Part shown: piece after piece, positions 8,722 to 16,791 of the stretch
Numbering within the stretch: the first letter of the stretch is position 1
How the letters are laid out: every line of letters starts with the position of its first letter
Assembly: GCA_013151555.1 (NCBI GenBank)
Contig: JAADIA010000077.1
Location: forward strand, 1-27,103
DNA from: Nitrospirota bacterium
GTDB lineage: Bacteria > NPL-UPA2 > JAADIA01
Length of the DNA: 27,103 nucleotides
Direction of reading: 5' to 3'
The notes under the pieces: generated by a model
What the model saw: only the letters and a program-made list of their open reading frames with translations
Databases searched by the model: none
Told to the model about the DNA's origin: nothing
Made by a program: the position numbers and the translations under genes

Positions 8722-9198
8722 ATGAGCGGGATATTTAAAGGAAGCGAGATTGTAGAGATAGGTATCCAAATAGAAAAGAACGGGTGGGAATTTTATCAGT
8801 CTTTAGCTGATTCTTCTCAAAACGAAAAAGTAAGAGAATCCTGCCGATATCTGGCCGGGGAAGAGAAGAAACATATAGAAGATTTCGAGAAATTACTCCC
8901 TTCCCTGGAGAAATACGTTCCCCCTGAATCCTATCCGGGAGAGTATGAGGCTTATGTAAAAGCCCTGTCTGAAGAACATGTATTCACTAACAACAATGCC
9001 GTCAAGGATATGATTCAAAAAGCTCCCAGCGATAAGGAAGCCATTCAAATAGCTATCGGTTTCGAGAAAGATTCCCTCCTTTTTTTCGGCGAAATAGGTA
9101 AGTTCGTCCCTAACTATGACCGGCAGGTCATAGAGGAACTCATCAGGCAGGAAAGAGAACATCTAAGCAAACTATCGGAACTGAAAAAAACAATTTAA
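8722..9198 (+). CDS. Ferritin-like (rubrerythrin-type) diiron protein without rubredoxin domain
   Basis: The 158-residue protein is a single four-helix ferritin-like domain. Predicted metal ligands fall in the expected pattern: Glu18, Glu48-x2-His51, Glu115 and Glu144-x2-His147. There is no C-terminal rubredoxin knot, unlike the rubrerythrin 800 bases upstream, so it would need another electron donor. GAGGGAG precedes the ATG. The 62-base gap to the flavoprotein gene suggests one operon. The probable role is iron or peroxide handling. The stop codon overlaps the stop of the convergent lepA, leaving no room for a terminator. Confidence 0.88.
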   Translation: MSGIFKGSEIVEIGIQIEKNGWEFYQSLADSSQNEKVRESCRYLAGEEKKHIEDFEKLLPSLEKYVPPESYPGEYEAYVKALSEEHVFTNNNAVKDMIQKAPSDKEAIQIAIGFEKDSLLFFGEIGKFVPNYDRQVIEELIRQEREHLSKLSELKKTI

Positions 9199-10994
9199 AA
9201 TGTTTTTACTACGGCCAGAAACGCTTCTTGAGGGATATTTACCTTGCCCATCCTCTTCATCCGTTTCTTGCCCCGTTTCTGTTTCTCCAGAAGTTTTCTC
9301 TTTCTGGTTATATCTCCCCCATAAAGCTTTTCAGTAACATCCTTACGAAAAGCTTTGATTGTTTCCCGGGCAACAATCTGACCTCCGATAGCTGCCTGCA
9401 CCGCTATCGGAAATTGCTGACGCGGAATTGATTCTTTAAGCTTCTGGGTAAGCGCTCTTCCTCTTTTATAAGCTTTATCCCGGTGAACTATACAGGTCAA
9501 CGCATCTACCGCTTCCCCATTCAAGAGGATATCAAGTTTGACAACTTTCTCTTTCCGATAACCTATGTATTCATAATCAAAGGACCCATATCCCTTGGTA
9601 ATAGATTTAAGTTTATCATGAAAATCCATCACTATCTCGCTCAGGGGAAATTCAAAAATTATCACTACCCGGGTGAGGTCAAGATAATTAGTGCTTACAT
9701 AAATTCCCCGCCGGTCCTTGGAAAGCTCCATCAGCGCTCCGATATACTCGTCGGGGGAAACTATGTCCATTTTTATAAAAGGTTCCTCTACATACTCTAT
9801 CCCCTGAGCCGAGGGAAAATTGGCCGGATTATCCACAAAGACAGTCTCTTTTCCTACCTTCTTTACCCGGTAGCTTACGCTGGGAGCTGAGGAAATCAAA
9901 TCCAGGTTGTATTCTCTCTCCAACCGTTCCTGAATAATCTCCATATGCAGAAGTCCGAGAAAACCGCACCGGAACCCGAATCCGAAGGAGGGAGAAGACT
10001 CCGGTTCATAAATAAAAGAAGCATCATTTAAACTCAGCTTATCCAGGGCTTCCCTTAATAACTGGTAATCACTCGTCTCTATGGGATAGAGTCCTGAGAA
10101 GACCATGGGCTTAGCCGGTTTGTATCCAGGCAGAGGCTCACCGGCCGGATGAGAACTTGAGGTAATAGTATCTCCTAACTGCGCTTCTCTGACACTTTTA
10201 ATATTGGCTGTCAAATATCCGACTTCTCCTGCCGTCAGGATTTCGACTTCCTGCATCCCGGGTTTAAAGATGCCCACCTCCATAACTTCGAACTCCTTGC
10301 CATTGGACATGAGGAGAATTTTATCACCCTTCTCGATGGAACCGGAAAATATTTTTATATAAGTTACCACACCTTTATATTGATCGAAAGAGGAATCGAA
10401 TATGAGCGCTCTCAACGTCTCCCTGCCTTCATCCGGAGGAGGAATGCCTTCGACAATAGCCTCTAACAGCTCCTCCGTACCGGTGCCTTCCTTAGCACTA
10501 ACAAGAAAACAATGAGAGGCATCGAGTCCCTGGATACTCTCCAGTTCTTCTATGGTTGCCTCGGGGTCTGCGCTTTCCATATCGATTTTATTCACCACCG
10601 GGATAATGCTCAACTTGTGCTCCATAGCCATGTAGACATTGGCAATAGTCTGAGCCTGAACCCCCTGGGAGGCATCTACAACCAGAAGTGCTCCCTCACA
10701 GGCAGCTAAACTCCGGGATACCTCATAGCTGAAATCTACATGTCCCGGCGTATCTATAAGGTTAAAAACATATGACTTCCCATCCCGGGCAAGATAGTTT
10801 ATTCTTACCGCCTTTGCTTTTATGGTAATACCTCTTTCGCGCTCAAGATCCATATCGTCGAGAACCTGGTTGCGAAATTCTCTTTTATCAATGGTATGGG
10901 TATACTCCAGAATCCTATCGGCCAGCGTGCTTTTGCCATGGTCAATATGGGCAATAATACAGAAATTTCTTATATTATCGATAGGAGTTTTCAT
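9195..10994 (-). CDS. lepA: Elongation factor 4 (LepA GTPase)
   Basis: LepA is a ribosome-associated translational GTPase that can back-translocate stalled ribosomes and is linked to 30S assembly. The 599-residue length is typical. G1 AHIDHGKST starts at about residue 15, then [16 protein letters not shown] (G3) and NKIDM (G4), and the C-terminus has the LepA-specific [19 protein letters not shown]. The ATG follows TGGAAGAAA. A TATAAT-like box lies about 15 bases before the start but without a convincing -35. The gene ends in overlapping stops with the convergent ferritin-like gene. Upstream it is separated from fmdB by a terminator, so it is probably its own unit. Confidence 0.97.
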   Translation of the reverse strand: MKTPIDNIRNFCIIAHIDHGKSTLADRILEYTHTIDKREFRNQVLDDMDLERERGITIKAKAVRINYLARDGKSYVFNLIDTPGHVDFSYEVSRSLAACEGALLVVDASQGVQAQTIANVYMAMEHKLSIIPVVNKIDMESADPEATIEELESIQGLDASHCFLVSAKEGTGTEELLEAIVEGIPPPDEGRETLRALIFDSSFDQYKGVVTYIKIFSGSIEKGDKILLMSNGKEFEVMEVGIFKPGMQEVEILTAGEVGYLTANIKSVREAQLGDTITSSSHPAGEPLPGYKPAKPMVFSGLYPIETSDYQLLREALDKLSLNDASFIYEPESSPSFGFGFRCGFLGLLHMEIIQERLEREYNLDLISSAPSVSYRVKKVGKETVFVDNPANFPSAQGIEYVEEPFIKMDIVSPDEYIGALMELSKDRRGIYVSTNYLDLTRVVIIFEFPLSEIVMDFHDKLKSITKGYGSFDYEYIGYRKEKVVKLDILLNGEAVDALTCIVHRDKAYKRGRALTQKLKESIPRQQFPIAVQAAIGGQIVARETIKAFRKDVTEKLYGGDITRKRKLLEKQKRGKKRMKRMGKVNIPQEAFLAVVKTF

Positions 10995-11018
10995 TTTCTT
11001 CCAGGATTATATGGGTTT

Positions 11019-11082
11019 AAAAAAAGGATTACACAGATTTTCCAACAAGCATTCAATCCGGGTAATCTGAATTGGTGTAATC
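11019..11082 (-). terminator. Intrinsic terminator after the fmdB-type gene, built from a repeat word
   Basis: On the minus strand GATTACAC (11075-11082) and AGATT (11064-11068) pair with AATCT and GTGTAATC (11027-11039), with a bulge between the two helices. The stem is followed by CTTTTTTTAAA (11016-11026). It begins eight bases after the fmdB stop. The paired words are the gattacacagatt word that recurs in other gaps. Confidence 0.7.
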
Positions 11083-11089
11083 AGAGACG

Positions 11090-11368
11090 TCACTTTGATG
11101 GGGGCTCTGATTTGGAGTTTTTCTCCGCCTTCTTTTTCTTTCCCTCGGCAGAACCGGCTTCTTCCTTTGCCTTCTTCTTATATTCAGCACTGCGGTAGTC
11201 GGTAGCGTAAAATCCGGAGCCCTTGAAGATTATCGCTCCCCCTCCTCCAATTAACCTCCGTAAGGGACCGTTGCATTTGGGGCAATTTTTAAGGGGTGGA
11301 GCCGTAATGCTCTGAAACTCCTCAAAGGTATAGAGACAAGACCGGCATTCGTATTCGTAGGTAGGCAT
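11090..11368 (-). CDS. FmdB-family zinc-ribbon protein
   Basis: This 92-residue protein starts MPTYEYECRSC, the hallmark of FmdB-type putative regulatory proteins. A single zinc ribbon is formed by Cys8, Cys11, Cys29 and Cys32. GGGGAIIFKGSGFYATDYR is the conserved segment after it. The C-terminal 35 residues are lysine-rich and disordered, as is common in the family. The molecular function of the family is not established, though regulation of formamidase and amide genes was proposed for early members. The ATG follows GAGGT, which lies in a perfect hairpin (11373-11388). tRNA-Glu is upstream and a terminator follows. Confidence 0.9.
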   Translation of the reverse strand: MPTYEYECRSCLYTFEEFQSITAPPLKNCPKCNGPLRRLIGGGGAIIFKGSGFYATDYRSAEYKKKAKEEAGSAEGKKKKAEKNSKSEPPSK

Positions 11369-11372
11369 AGCG

Positions 11373-11388
11373 TTTACCTCAAGGTAAA
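11373..11388 (-). promoter_or_regulatory. Hairpin covering the fmdB ribosome-binding site
   Basis: TTTACCTCAAGGTAAA is a perfect inverted repeat with a four-base loop. On the minus strand it reads TTTACC-TTGA-GGTAAA, so the GAGG that should bind 16S rRNA straddles the loop and the 3' arm. It ends four bases before the ATG and may dampen translation. Confidence 0.4.
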
Positions 11389-11447
11389 TAACAGAAGGTA
11401 ATAAATCTCACTTCTGATATTTGTTTTCTGGTTCTGCTGTTAGTTCC

Positions 11448-11500
11448 GGGGACAGTCCCGATTCTACGAGCTATCGCTCCGTAAATCTGGGACAGTCCCC
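11448..11500. repeat. Palindromic GGGACAGTCCC element
   Basis: GGGACAGTCCC occurs at 11449-11459 and again at 11489-11499; each copy is itself a palindrome around a central A. The sequence between them also folds (gattctacgagc with gctccgtaaatc, small bulges), so the whole unit makes a long imperfect hairpin. It resembles REP-type elements spread by Y1 transposases; that comparison is inference. It lies between tRNA-Glu and fmdB. Confidence 0.55.
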
Positions 11501-11516
11501 TCTGAGTCCTTAGTTA

Positions 11517-11591
11517 TGTCCCCAAGGGGATTTGAACCCCTGCTACCAGATCGAAAATCTGGAGTCCTAAACCAAGCTAGACGATGGGGAC
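11517..11591 (-). tRNA. tRNA-Glu (anticodon TTC)
   Basis: The acceptor GTCCCCA/TGGGGAC is 11585-11591 with 11518-11524, with discriminator A at 11517. The anticodon stem CCAGA/TCTGG encloses TTTTCGA, with TTC at 11553-11555. The D arm GTCTAGCTTGGTTTAGGAC is typical of tRNA-Glu, and the T arm has GGGGTTCAAATCCCC. CCA is not encoded. Confidence 0.95.
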
Positions 11592-11668
11592 GAAAAGTTA
11601 GCCCTCATTCTGTTCGAGACTAACTTAATTGCAAATTGCAAACTTTAAAATTGTAAAATGAGTTAAGT

Positions 11669-12838
11669 TCACCCACTAAGGGCTCTTTTAAGTTTCTCGA
11701 GGAAATTCTTCCTGAGAGGTTGGTCGTTCTCACCTCCCGATTCAGCAAATTCTCGAAGTAATGCCTTCTGTTTTTCGTTCAATCCGGTAGGAGTCTCCAC
11801 AACGACCCGAACATATTGATGACCTTTACCGTAACCGTGCAGGTCAGCTATACCTTTTCCTTTCAGACGGAACACCTTTCCGGTCTGAGTCCCGGCAGGA
11901 ATTTTCATCTTCACTCTGCTATTGAGAGTAGGAACAGCTATTTCTGCTCCTAAAGCCGCCTGGCTGAAACTAATGGGGACTTCGCAAAGGAGATCATTCC
12001 CATGCCGTTCAAAAATTTCGTGTTCCTTGACATGAATAACAATATAGAGGTCCCCCGCAGGAGCTCCTCTCAAGCCGGCCTCCCCTTCCCCGGCAATCCG
12101 GAGACGGGAACCGGTCTCCACTCCGGGAGGCACTTTCACCGATATCTTTCGATGCCGACGAACCCTTCCCTCCCCCCGGCAACTCTGGCAAGGGTTTGCA
12201 ATAACCTTTCCCGCTCCCCGGCAACGGTTACATACCTGACTAACGCTGAAGAACCCCTGGGAATATCTCACCTGCCCGCTTCCCCCGCAAGTTGGACAAG
12301 CAGGAGTTCCCGTTCCCGGCTTAGCTCCCGTTCCCTTACAGACGGAACAAGTTTCCATGCGAGGAACCTGAATAGTGGTCTCCATACCCAGGGCAGCTTC
12401 TTTCAAGGATATCTCTAAATCATAACGGAGGCTAACTCCTCGACGTTGAGATTCTTTCCCTGCAGCAGTAGTAGCTCCTCCAAAAAAGTTATCAAATATA
12501 GACCCGAATCCACTCCCTCCGCCAGAAGAACCACCGAAGGCGTTATTAAACATCCGAAGGGCTTCCTCCAAATCAAAACCGAATCCGCCGAATCCACCCG
12601 CCTGGCGGTATCCTGTCTGAATCCCTTCATGTCCAAACTGATCGTATTGAGCTTTCTTCTGAGGGTCACTCAGAACCTCATAAGCTTCCGCTGCTTCCTT
12701 GAATTTATCTTCGGAATCCTTGCCGGGGTTTTTATCCGGATGATACTTAACCGCTAATTTCCGGTAAGCCTTCTTTATCTCTTCCTGGTCAGCATCCCGG
12801 CTGACACCTAACACTTCATAATAATCCCGTTTAGTCAT
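11669..12838 (-). CDS. dnaJ: Chaperone DnaJ (Hsp40)
   Basis: DnaJ delivers unfolded clients to DnaK and stimulates its ATPase. The protein is a full type I Hsp40 of 389 residues. The J domain comes first with His33-Pro34-Asp35, then a Gly/Phe-rich linker at about 80-125. The zinc region has four CxxCxGxG repeats with cysteines at 164/167, 181/184, 203/206 and 217/220, followed by the C-terminal substrate domains. The ATG has no close ribosome-binding site; GGAG is about 12 bases away inside a structured leader. A terminator and its own promoter separate it from dnaK, which is unusual because the two are often co-transcribed directly. Confidence 0.97.
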   Translation of the reverse strand: MTKRDYYEVLGVSRDADQEEIKKAYRKLAVKYHPDKNPGKDSEDKFKEAAEAYEVLSDPQKKAQYDQFGHEGIQTGYRQAGGFGGFGFDLEEALRMFNNAFGGSSGGGSGFGSIFDNFFGGATTAAGKESQRRGVSLRYDLEISLKEAALGMETTIQVPRMETCSVCKGTGAKPGTGTPACPTCGGSGQVRYSQGFFSVSQVCNRCRGAGKVIANPCQSCRGEGRVRRHRKISVKVPPGVETGSRLRIAGEGEAGLRGAPAGDLYIVIHVKEHEIFERHGNDLLCEVPISFSQAALGAEIAVPTLNSRVKMKIPAGTQTGKVFRLKGKGIADLHGYGKGHQYVRVVVETPTGLNEKQKALLREFAESGGENDQPLRKNFLEKLKRALSG

Positions 12839-12841
12839 AAG

Positions 12842-12966
12842 AATAGTTCGCTCCGCTCACGGTTATAGTCAGCTATTCTGACGGGAAAGATTTTCCGCCC
12901 GAAGGGCTTCTCCCGTTCGCCGCAGGCGAACTATTACCGTCACGAAGTGACTATTATTTCCCGTCA
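12842..12966 (-). promoter_or_regulatory. Palindrome-rich dnaJ leader
   Basis: There are three short perfect hairpins: 12897-12907 (GCCC-GAA-GGGC), 12915-12931 (GTTCGCC-GCA-GGCGAAC) and 12939-12951 (GTCAC-GAA-GTGAC). Two longer exact 10-bp inverted pairs lie around them: 12842-12851 with 12926-12935, and 12879-12888 with 12957-12966. The first long pair shares bases with the middle hairpin, so they exclude each other. Its inner arm ends four bases before the dnaJ ATG. It may be a regulatory leader or an inserted palindromic repeat. Confidence 0.5.
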
Positions 12967-12980
12967 TGCTATGATTTTTT

Positions 12981-13009
12981 ATTTTATCGTCTTTTCGCCC
13001 TTCTGTCAA
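12981..13009 (-). promoter_or_regulatory. Sigma70-type promoter for dnaJ
   Basis: On the minus strand, a perfect TTGACA (13004-13009) is 17 bp from TAAAAT (12981-12986). The predicted start near 12974 gives a leader of about 135 bases. It sits directly against the dnaK terminator. The 322-base gap 12839-13160 holds no gene, only this promoter, the structured leader, the terminator and tandem repeats. Confidence 0.75.
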
Positions 13010-13010
13010 C

Positions 13011-13041
13011 AAAATAAAGACCCGAGATTCCCTCTCTCGGG
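13011..13041 (-). terminator. Intrinsic terminator after dnaK
   Basis: On the minus strand CCCGAGA (13035-13041) pairs with TCTCGGG (13021-13027) around a seven-base loop and is followed by TCTTTATTTTG. It lies about 120 bases after the dnaK stop and just upstream of the dnaJ promoter. Confidence 0.75.
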
Positions 13042-13084
13042 CCTTTGTGTCTCACTTTAATTGCCGGGTTATACCCTCCCTCTG

Positions 13085-13137
13085 CCCTCATACCCTCATA
13101 CCCTCATACCCTCACGGGCACAGGCGGGCACAGGCGG
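13085..13137. repeat. Two short tandem repeats after dnaK
   Basis: The 8-base unit taccctca is present three times after a partial copy (13085-13114), followed at once by two copies of the 10-base unit cgggcacagg (13115-13134). They are in the untranslated end of the dnaK transcript. Confidence 0.8.
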
Positions 13138-13160
13138 CGGGTCAGGCAAGTTACAGGTTT

Positions 13161-15146
13161 TTATTTTTTCTTTTCTTCATCATCCACCTTATACTCGGCA
13201 TCAATGATATCTTCTTCCTTGTCCTTGCTCTTGTCCTTGCCCTCACCCTTCTCTTCACCTTTCTCCGTTTCTTCTTTTGGCTTTTCTGTTTTAGCCTGAG
13301 CTTCCGCTTGCTGTTTAGCTGCTTGTTGATACATAGCCTCAGCTAATTTGTGAGAATCTTTGGTGAGTTCTTCACAAGCTTTATTGATAGCTTCGGCATC
13401 ATCACTTTTAAGGGTTTCCTTTACCTTATCCAAGGCTTCATTGATTTTTTTCTTTTCTTCCTCGCCGACTTTATCTCCATAGTCCTTCAACGATTTCTCT
13501 GTTGTATAGATCAAGGTATCCGCCCGATTTTTTATTTCCACCTTCTCTCTTCTCTTCTTATCTTCCTCAGCATGTTTATCCGCTTCTTTAACCATGCGGT
13601 CTATTTCTTCCTTGGAAAGACCGCTTGAAGGTTCTACCTTTATCTTCTGTTCCTTTCCCGTCCCCAAATCTTTAGCGGAGACATGGACAATCCCATTAGC
13701 ATCTATATCGAAGGTAACTTCAATCTGAGGGAGCCCTCTTGGAGCCGGAGGAATACCTACCAGGTCAAACCTCCCTAAGCTCTTATTGTCAGCGGCCATT
13801 TCCCTTTCGCCCTGAAGGACGTTTATGGTCACCGCCGGCTGATTATCGGCAGCCGTGGAAAACATCTGGCTCTTCTTAGTCGGAATAGTAGTATTCTTCT
13901 CAATAAGGCGAGTGAATACTCCCCCGAGAGTCTCTATACCCAAAGAAAGGGGAGTAACATCCAGAAGGAGAACATCCTTTACTTCTCCTCTTAAAACTCC
14001 CGCCTGGATAGCTGCTCCTATAGCCACCACTTCATCCGGGTTAACTCCTCTATGAGGTTCCTTCCCAAATACATCCTTGACCAATTTCTGAACTGCCGGA
14101 GCTCGAGTCTGACCACCGACCAGGACGATTTCGTCAATATTATCAGCGCTGAGCCCGGCATCCTTTAAGGCCTGTTGGCAGGGGCCGATACATTTTTCCA
14201 GTAAATCAGCGGTTAATTGCTCTAACTTCGCCCGGGTTAAATTCACACTCAAATGTTTAGGTCCCGATTGGTCAGCCGTGATAAAGGGTAGATTTATCTC
14301 CGTCTGGGGGGAAGAAGAAAGCTCACATTTGGCTTTCTCAGCGGCCTCTCTCAATCTTTGGAGAGCCATATTATCCTTTCTCAAATCAATCCCTTGTTCC
14401 TTCGCAAACTCCTCGGCCAGCCAGTTGACTATCTTTTGATCGAAATCATCGCCTCCCAGAAAGGTGTTTCCATTAGTCGCTCTTACCTCAAAAGTTGCCG
14501 TCCCCCCTTCCTCTTCCGGCGGACCCAATTCCAGGATAGAGATATCAAAAGTACCTCCCCCCAGGTCAAAGACAGCAATCATTTCCTCCTTTTCCACCTT
14601 CCCCAAACCATAAGCCAAAGAGGCTGCCGTCGGTTCGTTAATTATCCTTAAGACTTCCAGGCCGGCAATCTTGCCGGCATCCTTGGTGGCCTGGCGTTGG
14701 CTATCGTTGAAATAAGCAGGGACGGTAATTACCGCTTGAGTTACTTTTTCTCCCAGATAATCCTCGGCTGTCTGCTTCATTTTCTGGAGGATCATAGAGG
14801 AAATTTCCTGGGGGCTGTAGGTCTTATCCCTTACTTTTACCAGCACATCACCGTTTGGGGCTTTAACAAGGGGATAAGGGACTAATTTTTTAGCCTTCAC
14901 GACATCTTCATCGTCAAACTTTCTTCCCATAAAGCGCTTGATAGAGAAGATAGTGTTTTCCGCATTAGTAGTAGCCTGCCGTTTGGCCACCTGACCTACA
15001 AGGCGCTCGCCTCCCTTGGTAATAGCCACCACCGAAGGAGTTGTTCTTGTTCCTTCAGCATTGACAATGACGATTGGTTCCCCTCCCTCCATAATGGAGA
15101 CTACAGAATTAGTCGTTCCTAAATCTATCCCGATTATCTTGGACAT
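13161..15146 (-). CDS. dnaK: Chaperone DnaK (Hsp70)
   Basis: DnaK is the ATP-driven Hsp70 that folds proteins with DnaJ and GrpE. The 661-residue protein starts with the phosphate-binding [13 protein letters not shown]. The interdomain linker is [16 protein letters not shown], the substrate domain follows, and the lid ends in a Gln/Ala and Lys/Glu-rich tail with [13 protein letters not shown]. The roughly 20-residue N-terminal insert around [12 protein letters not shown], absent from most Gram-positive DnaK proteins, is present and supports a diderm. GAGGAGGT precedes the ATG. A TATAAT (15174-15179) lies 27 bases upstream but lacks a clear -35. I see no CIRCE inverted repeat. A 180-bp repeat separates it from grpE. 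Confidence 0.98.
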   Translation of the reverse strand: MSKIIGIDLGTTNSVVSIMEGGEPIVIVNAEGTRTTPSVVAITKGGERLVGQVAKRQATTNAENTIFSIKRFMGRKFDDEDVVKAKKLVPYPLVKAPNGDVLVKVRDKTYSPQEISSMILQKMKQTAEDYLGEKVTQAVITVPAYFNDSQRQATKDAGKIAGLEVLRIINEPTAASLAYGLGKVEKEEMIAVFDLGGGTFDISILELGPPEEEGGTATFEVRATNGNTFLGGDDFDQKIVNWLAEEFAKEQGIDLRKDNMALQRLREAAEKAKCELSSSPQTEINLPFITADQSGPKHLSVNLTRAKLEQLTADLLEKCIGPCQQALKDAGLSADNIDEIVLVGGQTRAPAVQKLVKDVFGKEPHRGVNPDEVVAIGAAIQAGVLRGEVKDVLLLDVTPLSLGIETLGGVFTRLIEKNTTIPTKKSQMFSTAADNQPAVTINVLQGEREMAADNKSLGRFDLVGIPPAPRGLPQIEVTFDIDANGIVHVSAKDLGTGKEQKIKVEPSSGLSKEEIDRMVKEADKHAEEDKKRREKVEIKNRADTLIYTTEKSLKDYGDKVGEEEKKKINEALDKVKETLKSDDAEAINKACEELTKDSHKLAEAMYQQAAKQQAEAQAKTEKPKEETEKGEEKGEGKDKSKDKEEDIIDAEYKVDDEEKKK

Positions 15147-15200
15147 CGTTCTTCTACCTCCTCAAATTAACTTATTATACTTTCGCTAAGAACAGACAAA

Positions 15201-15380
15201 GGCACACAGTTTGCGGAAAATCCGAAATTCGAAACTCGAAATACGAAACAAATTCAAATGACCAAAATACGAATAACCGAAACAACGTTTAGGATTTTGA
15301 AAATTTGAATTTAGGATTTGTTTCGTATTTTGGGCTTCGAATTTCGGGCTTCTAAATGTTGTTTTTGTCACTTTCCGCCT
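15201..15380. repeat. 180-bp palindromic intergenic repeat, copy A
   Basis: The unit runs from ggcacacagttt to gtcactttccgcct. The left arm (cgaaattcgaaactcg, then aaatacgaaacaaat) is nearly the reverse complement of the right arm (atttgtttcgtatttt, then cttcgaatttcggg). The same unit, with matching ends and nearly the same length, lies at 26850-27030. The right end overlaps the last codons of grpE. Confidence 0.75.
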
Positions 15381-15984
15381 TCTTTTTAGAGACTTTAACC
15401 ATAGCCGGACGGATTACTTTATCTTTAAGTCTATAACCTGCCAAGTTTGCCTCAATAATTGTATTATCCGGATGGTTCTCACTTTCCACTTGCATCACAG
15501 CTTCATGCTCCCGGGGATTAAACTCTTTGCCCACCGCTTCTATTTTCTCCAGCCCTCTCTTCACTAAGACATCATGCACCTGCTTGTAAATCATCTCTAC
15601 CCCTTGAAGCAAGGCTTTGGAATTATCATGCTGGCGAGCTGATTCAATGGCCCGCTCGAAATTATCGATTACCGGCAGAAGGTCACAAATAAGATCTTCA
15701 ATGGCATATTGGATGAACTCATTTCTCTCTCTATTTACCCTTTTACGATAGTTCTCAAATTCCGCTTGAAGCCTCAAGAGACGGTCAAGTCGTTCTTCAG
15801 CTAATTTTGCTTTCTCTTTCATTTGCTGCCATTTTTCTCGAGAAACAGAGAGTTTCCTTCCCTCTTTTTTCCGTCTCGGCTTAACTTCTTTCACTTCACC
15901 TTCTCTTCCCGGCTTTGCTTCTGTTTCCTTCTCAAGCTTCATATCTTTTGATTTTGACTGTATTTTTTCCTTACTTTCCTGCAT
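15352..15984 (-). CDS. grpE: Nucleotide exchange factor GrpE
   Basis: GrpE releases ADP from DnaK and resets the chaperone cycle. The 210-residue protein has a long Lys/Glu-rich N-terminal tail (about 1-45), a coiled-coil dimer region at about 48-90 with AEFENYRKRVNRERNEF, and a C-terminal beta domain with VGKEFNPREHEAVMQVE and LAGYRLKDKVIRPAMVKVSK. The ATG follows AAGGA about ten bases away. Its own promoter sits at 16014-16042 in the 68-base gap after lepB. The final residues SDKNNI lie within a 180-bp repeat, so the natural end may have been replaced by repeat sequence. dnaK follows, giving the order grpE-dnaK-dnaJ. Confidence 0.95.
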   Translation of the reverse strand: MQESKEKIQSKSKDMKLEKETEAKPGREGEVKEVKPRRKKEGRKLSVSREKWQQMKEKAKLAEERLDRLLRLQAEFENYRKRVNRERNEFIQYAIEDLICDLLPVIDNFERAIESARQHDNSKALLQGVEMIYKQVHDVLVKRGLEKIEAVGKEFNPREHEAVMQVESENHPDNTIIEANLAGYRLKDKVIRPAMVKVSKKKAESDKNNI

Positions 15985-16013
15985 GAGTTATTTTTCCTTC
16001 ATTAATCTCAAAA

Positions 16014-16042
16014 AAGATACCACTAATCCGACTCCTTGTCAA
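16014..16042 (-). promoter_or_regulatory. Sigma70-type promoter for grpE
   Basis: On the minus strand, TTGACA (16037-16042) is 17 bp from TATCTT (16014-16019). It starts 10 bases after the lepB stop. No CIRCE-like or heat-shock sigma motif is visible, so how stress induces the operon is unclear from sequence. Confidence 0.75.
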
Positions 16043-16052
16043 GATCCCCGCA

Positions 16053-16760
16053 TCAATGGATAACTCCGATTCTCCTTGGCGGCCAGATGATAAAGACAGC
16101 TTTCCCCTTAACCTTCTCTATCGGGACAAGTCCCCAGTAGCGGCTATCACGGCTATTAGCACTATTATCGCCAAGGACAAAGTAATTATTCTTCGGGATA
16201 ACTATCTCTCCTTTAGTATAGAACACCTCCCTACTCCCCTCCTTCACATTGTAATAAAATCGGTCTTTGGGAATAGCCGGGGGTTCATCTATCAGTTGAC
16301 CATTAATATACACATTACCATCTTTAATTTCTACTCTATCTCCCGGGGTGCCGATTACTCTCTTGATGAAATTCATCCTATTGCTCCATGGCTCCTTACG
16401 GAAAAGGAAACCGGTCACCCTGTTGATAAAAGTCTTTTTCTCCCAGGGGTCCTTATCGAAGAGGAAGACCATGACATCTCCCCTCTTCGGGCGGCGGTGC
16501 TGAAAGAGCCATTTCCCGGTGAAGGGAACCCGGATTCCATAGGTAAACTTGACTACCAGGATACGGTCTCCGACTTTTAACGTCGGGATCATCGAACCGG
16601 AGGGAATCTTATAGATCTGAGCGATAAAGGTGATAACAAAGAGGGCAACAGCAGCAGCAGGAATGAATGTTTCTATTATCCATACCCGAAACAGAGATTT
16701 CTTCTTCTCTTCTTCCCCCTTTTTCTCCGGTTTCTTGTTTCCTTCCCTTTGCTTCTTCAT
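16053..16760 (-). CDS. lepB: Signal peptidase I
   Basis: LepB removes signal peptides from exported proteins at the membrane. The 235-residue protein has a very basic cytoplasmic tail (1-22), one membrane helix at about 26-49, and the catalytic domain outside. The nucleophile is Ser56 in PSGSMIPT and the general base is Lys133 in NFIKRVIGTPGD; GDNSANSRDSRYWG is the conserved C-terminal block. Residues 99-117 and 118-137 are a tandem duplication, the first copy having Asn113 in place of the catalytic lysine. AGGAG precedes the ATG, and a promoter lies at 16792-16820. Confidence 0.96.
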   Translation of the reverse strand: MKKQREGNKKPEKKGEEEKKKSLFRVWIIETFIPAAAVALFVITFIAQIYKIPSGSMIPTLKVGDRILVVKFTYGIRVPFTGKWLFQHRRPKRGDVMVFLFDKDPWEKKTFINRVTGFLFRKEPWSNRMNFIKRVIGTPGDRVEIKDGNVYINGQLIDEPPAIPKDRFYYNVKEGSREVFYTKGEIVIPKNNYFVLGDNSANSRDSRYWGLVPIEKVKGKAVFIIWPPRRIGVIH

Positions 16761-16791
16761 TGGGTTCTCCTAATCTTAATATTATTATGAA

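Noticed and set aside
13085-13137. CRISPR array
   Set aside because: The units are 8 and 10 bases with no spacers. This is simple tandem repetition, and no cas gene is present.
13045-13346. Plus-strand hydrophobic frames over the dnaK 3' end
   Set aside because: They are the complement of the Lys/Glu-rich DnaK tail, which always reads as Phe/Leu/Ser-rich on the other strand.
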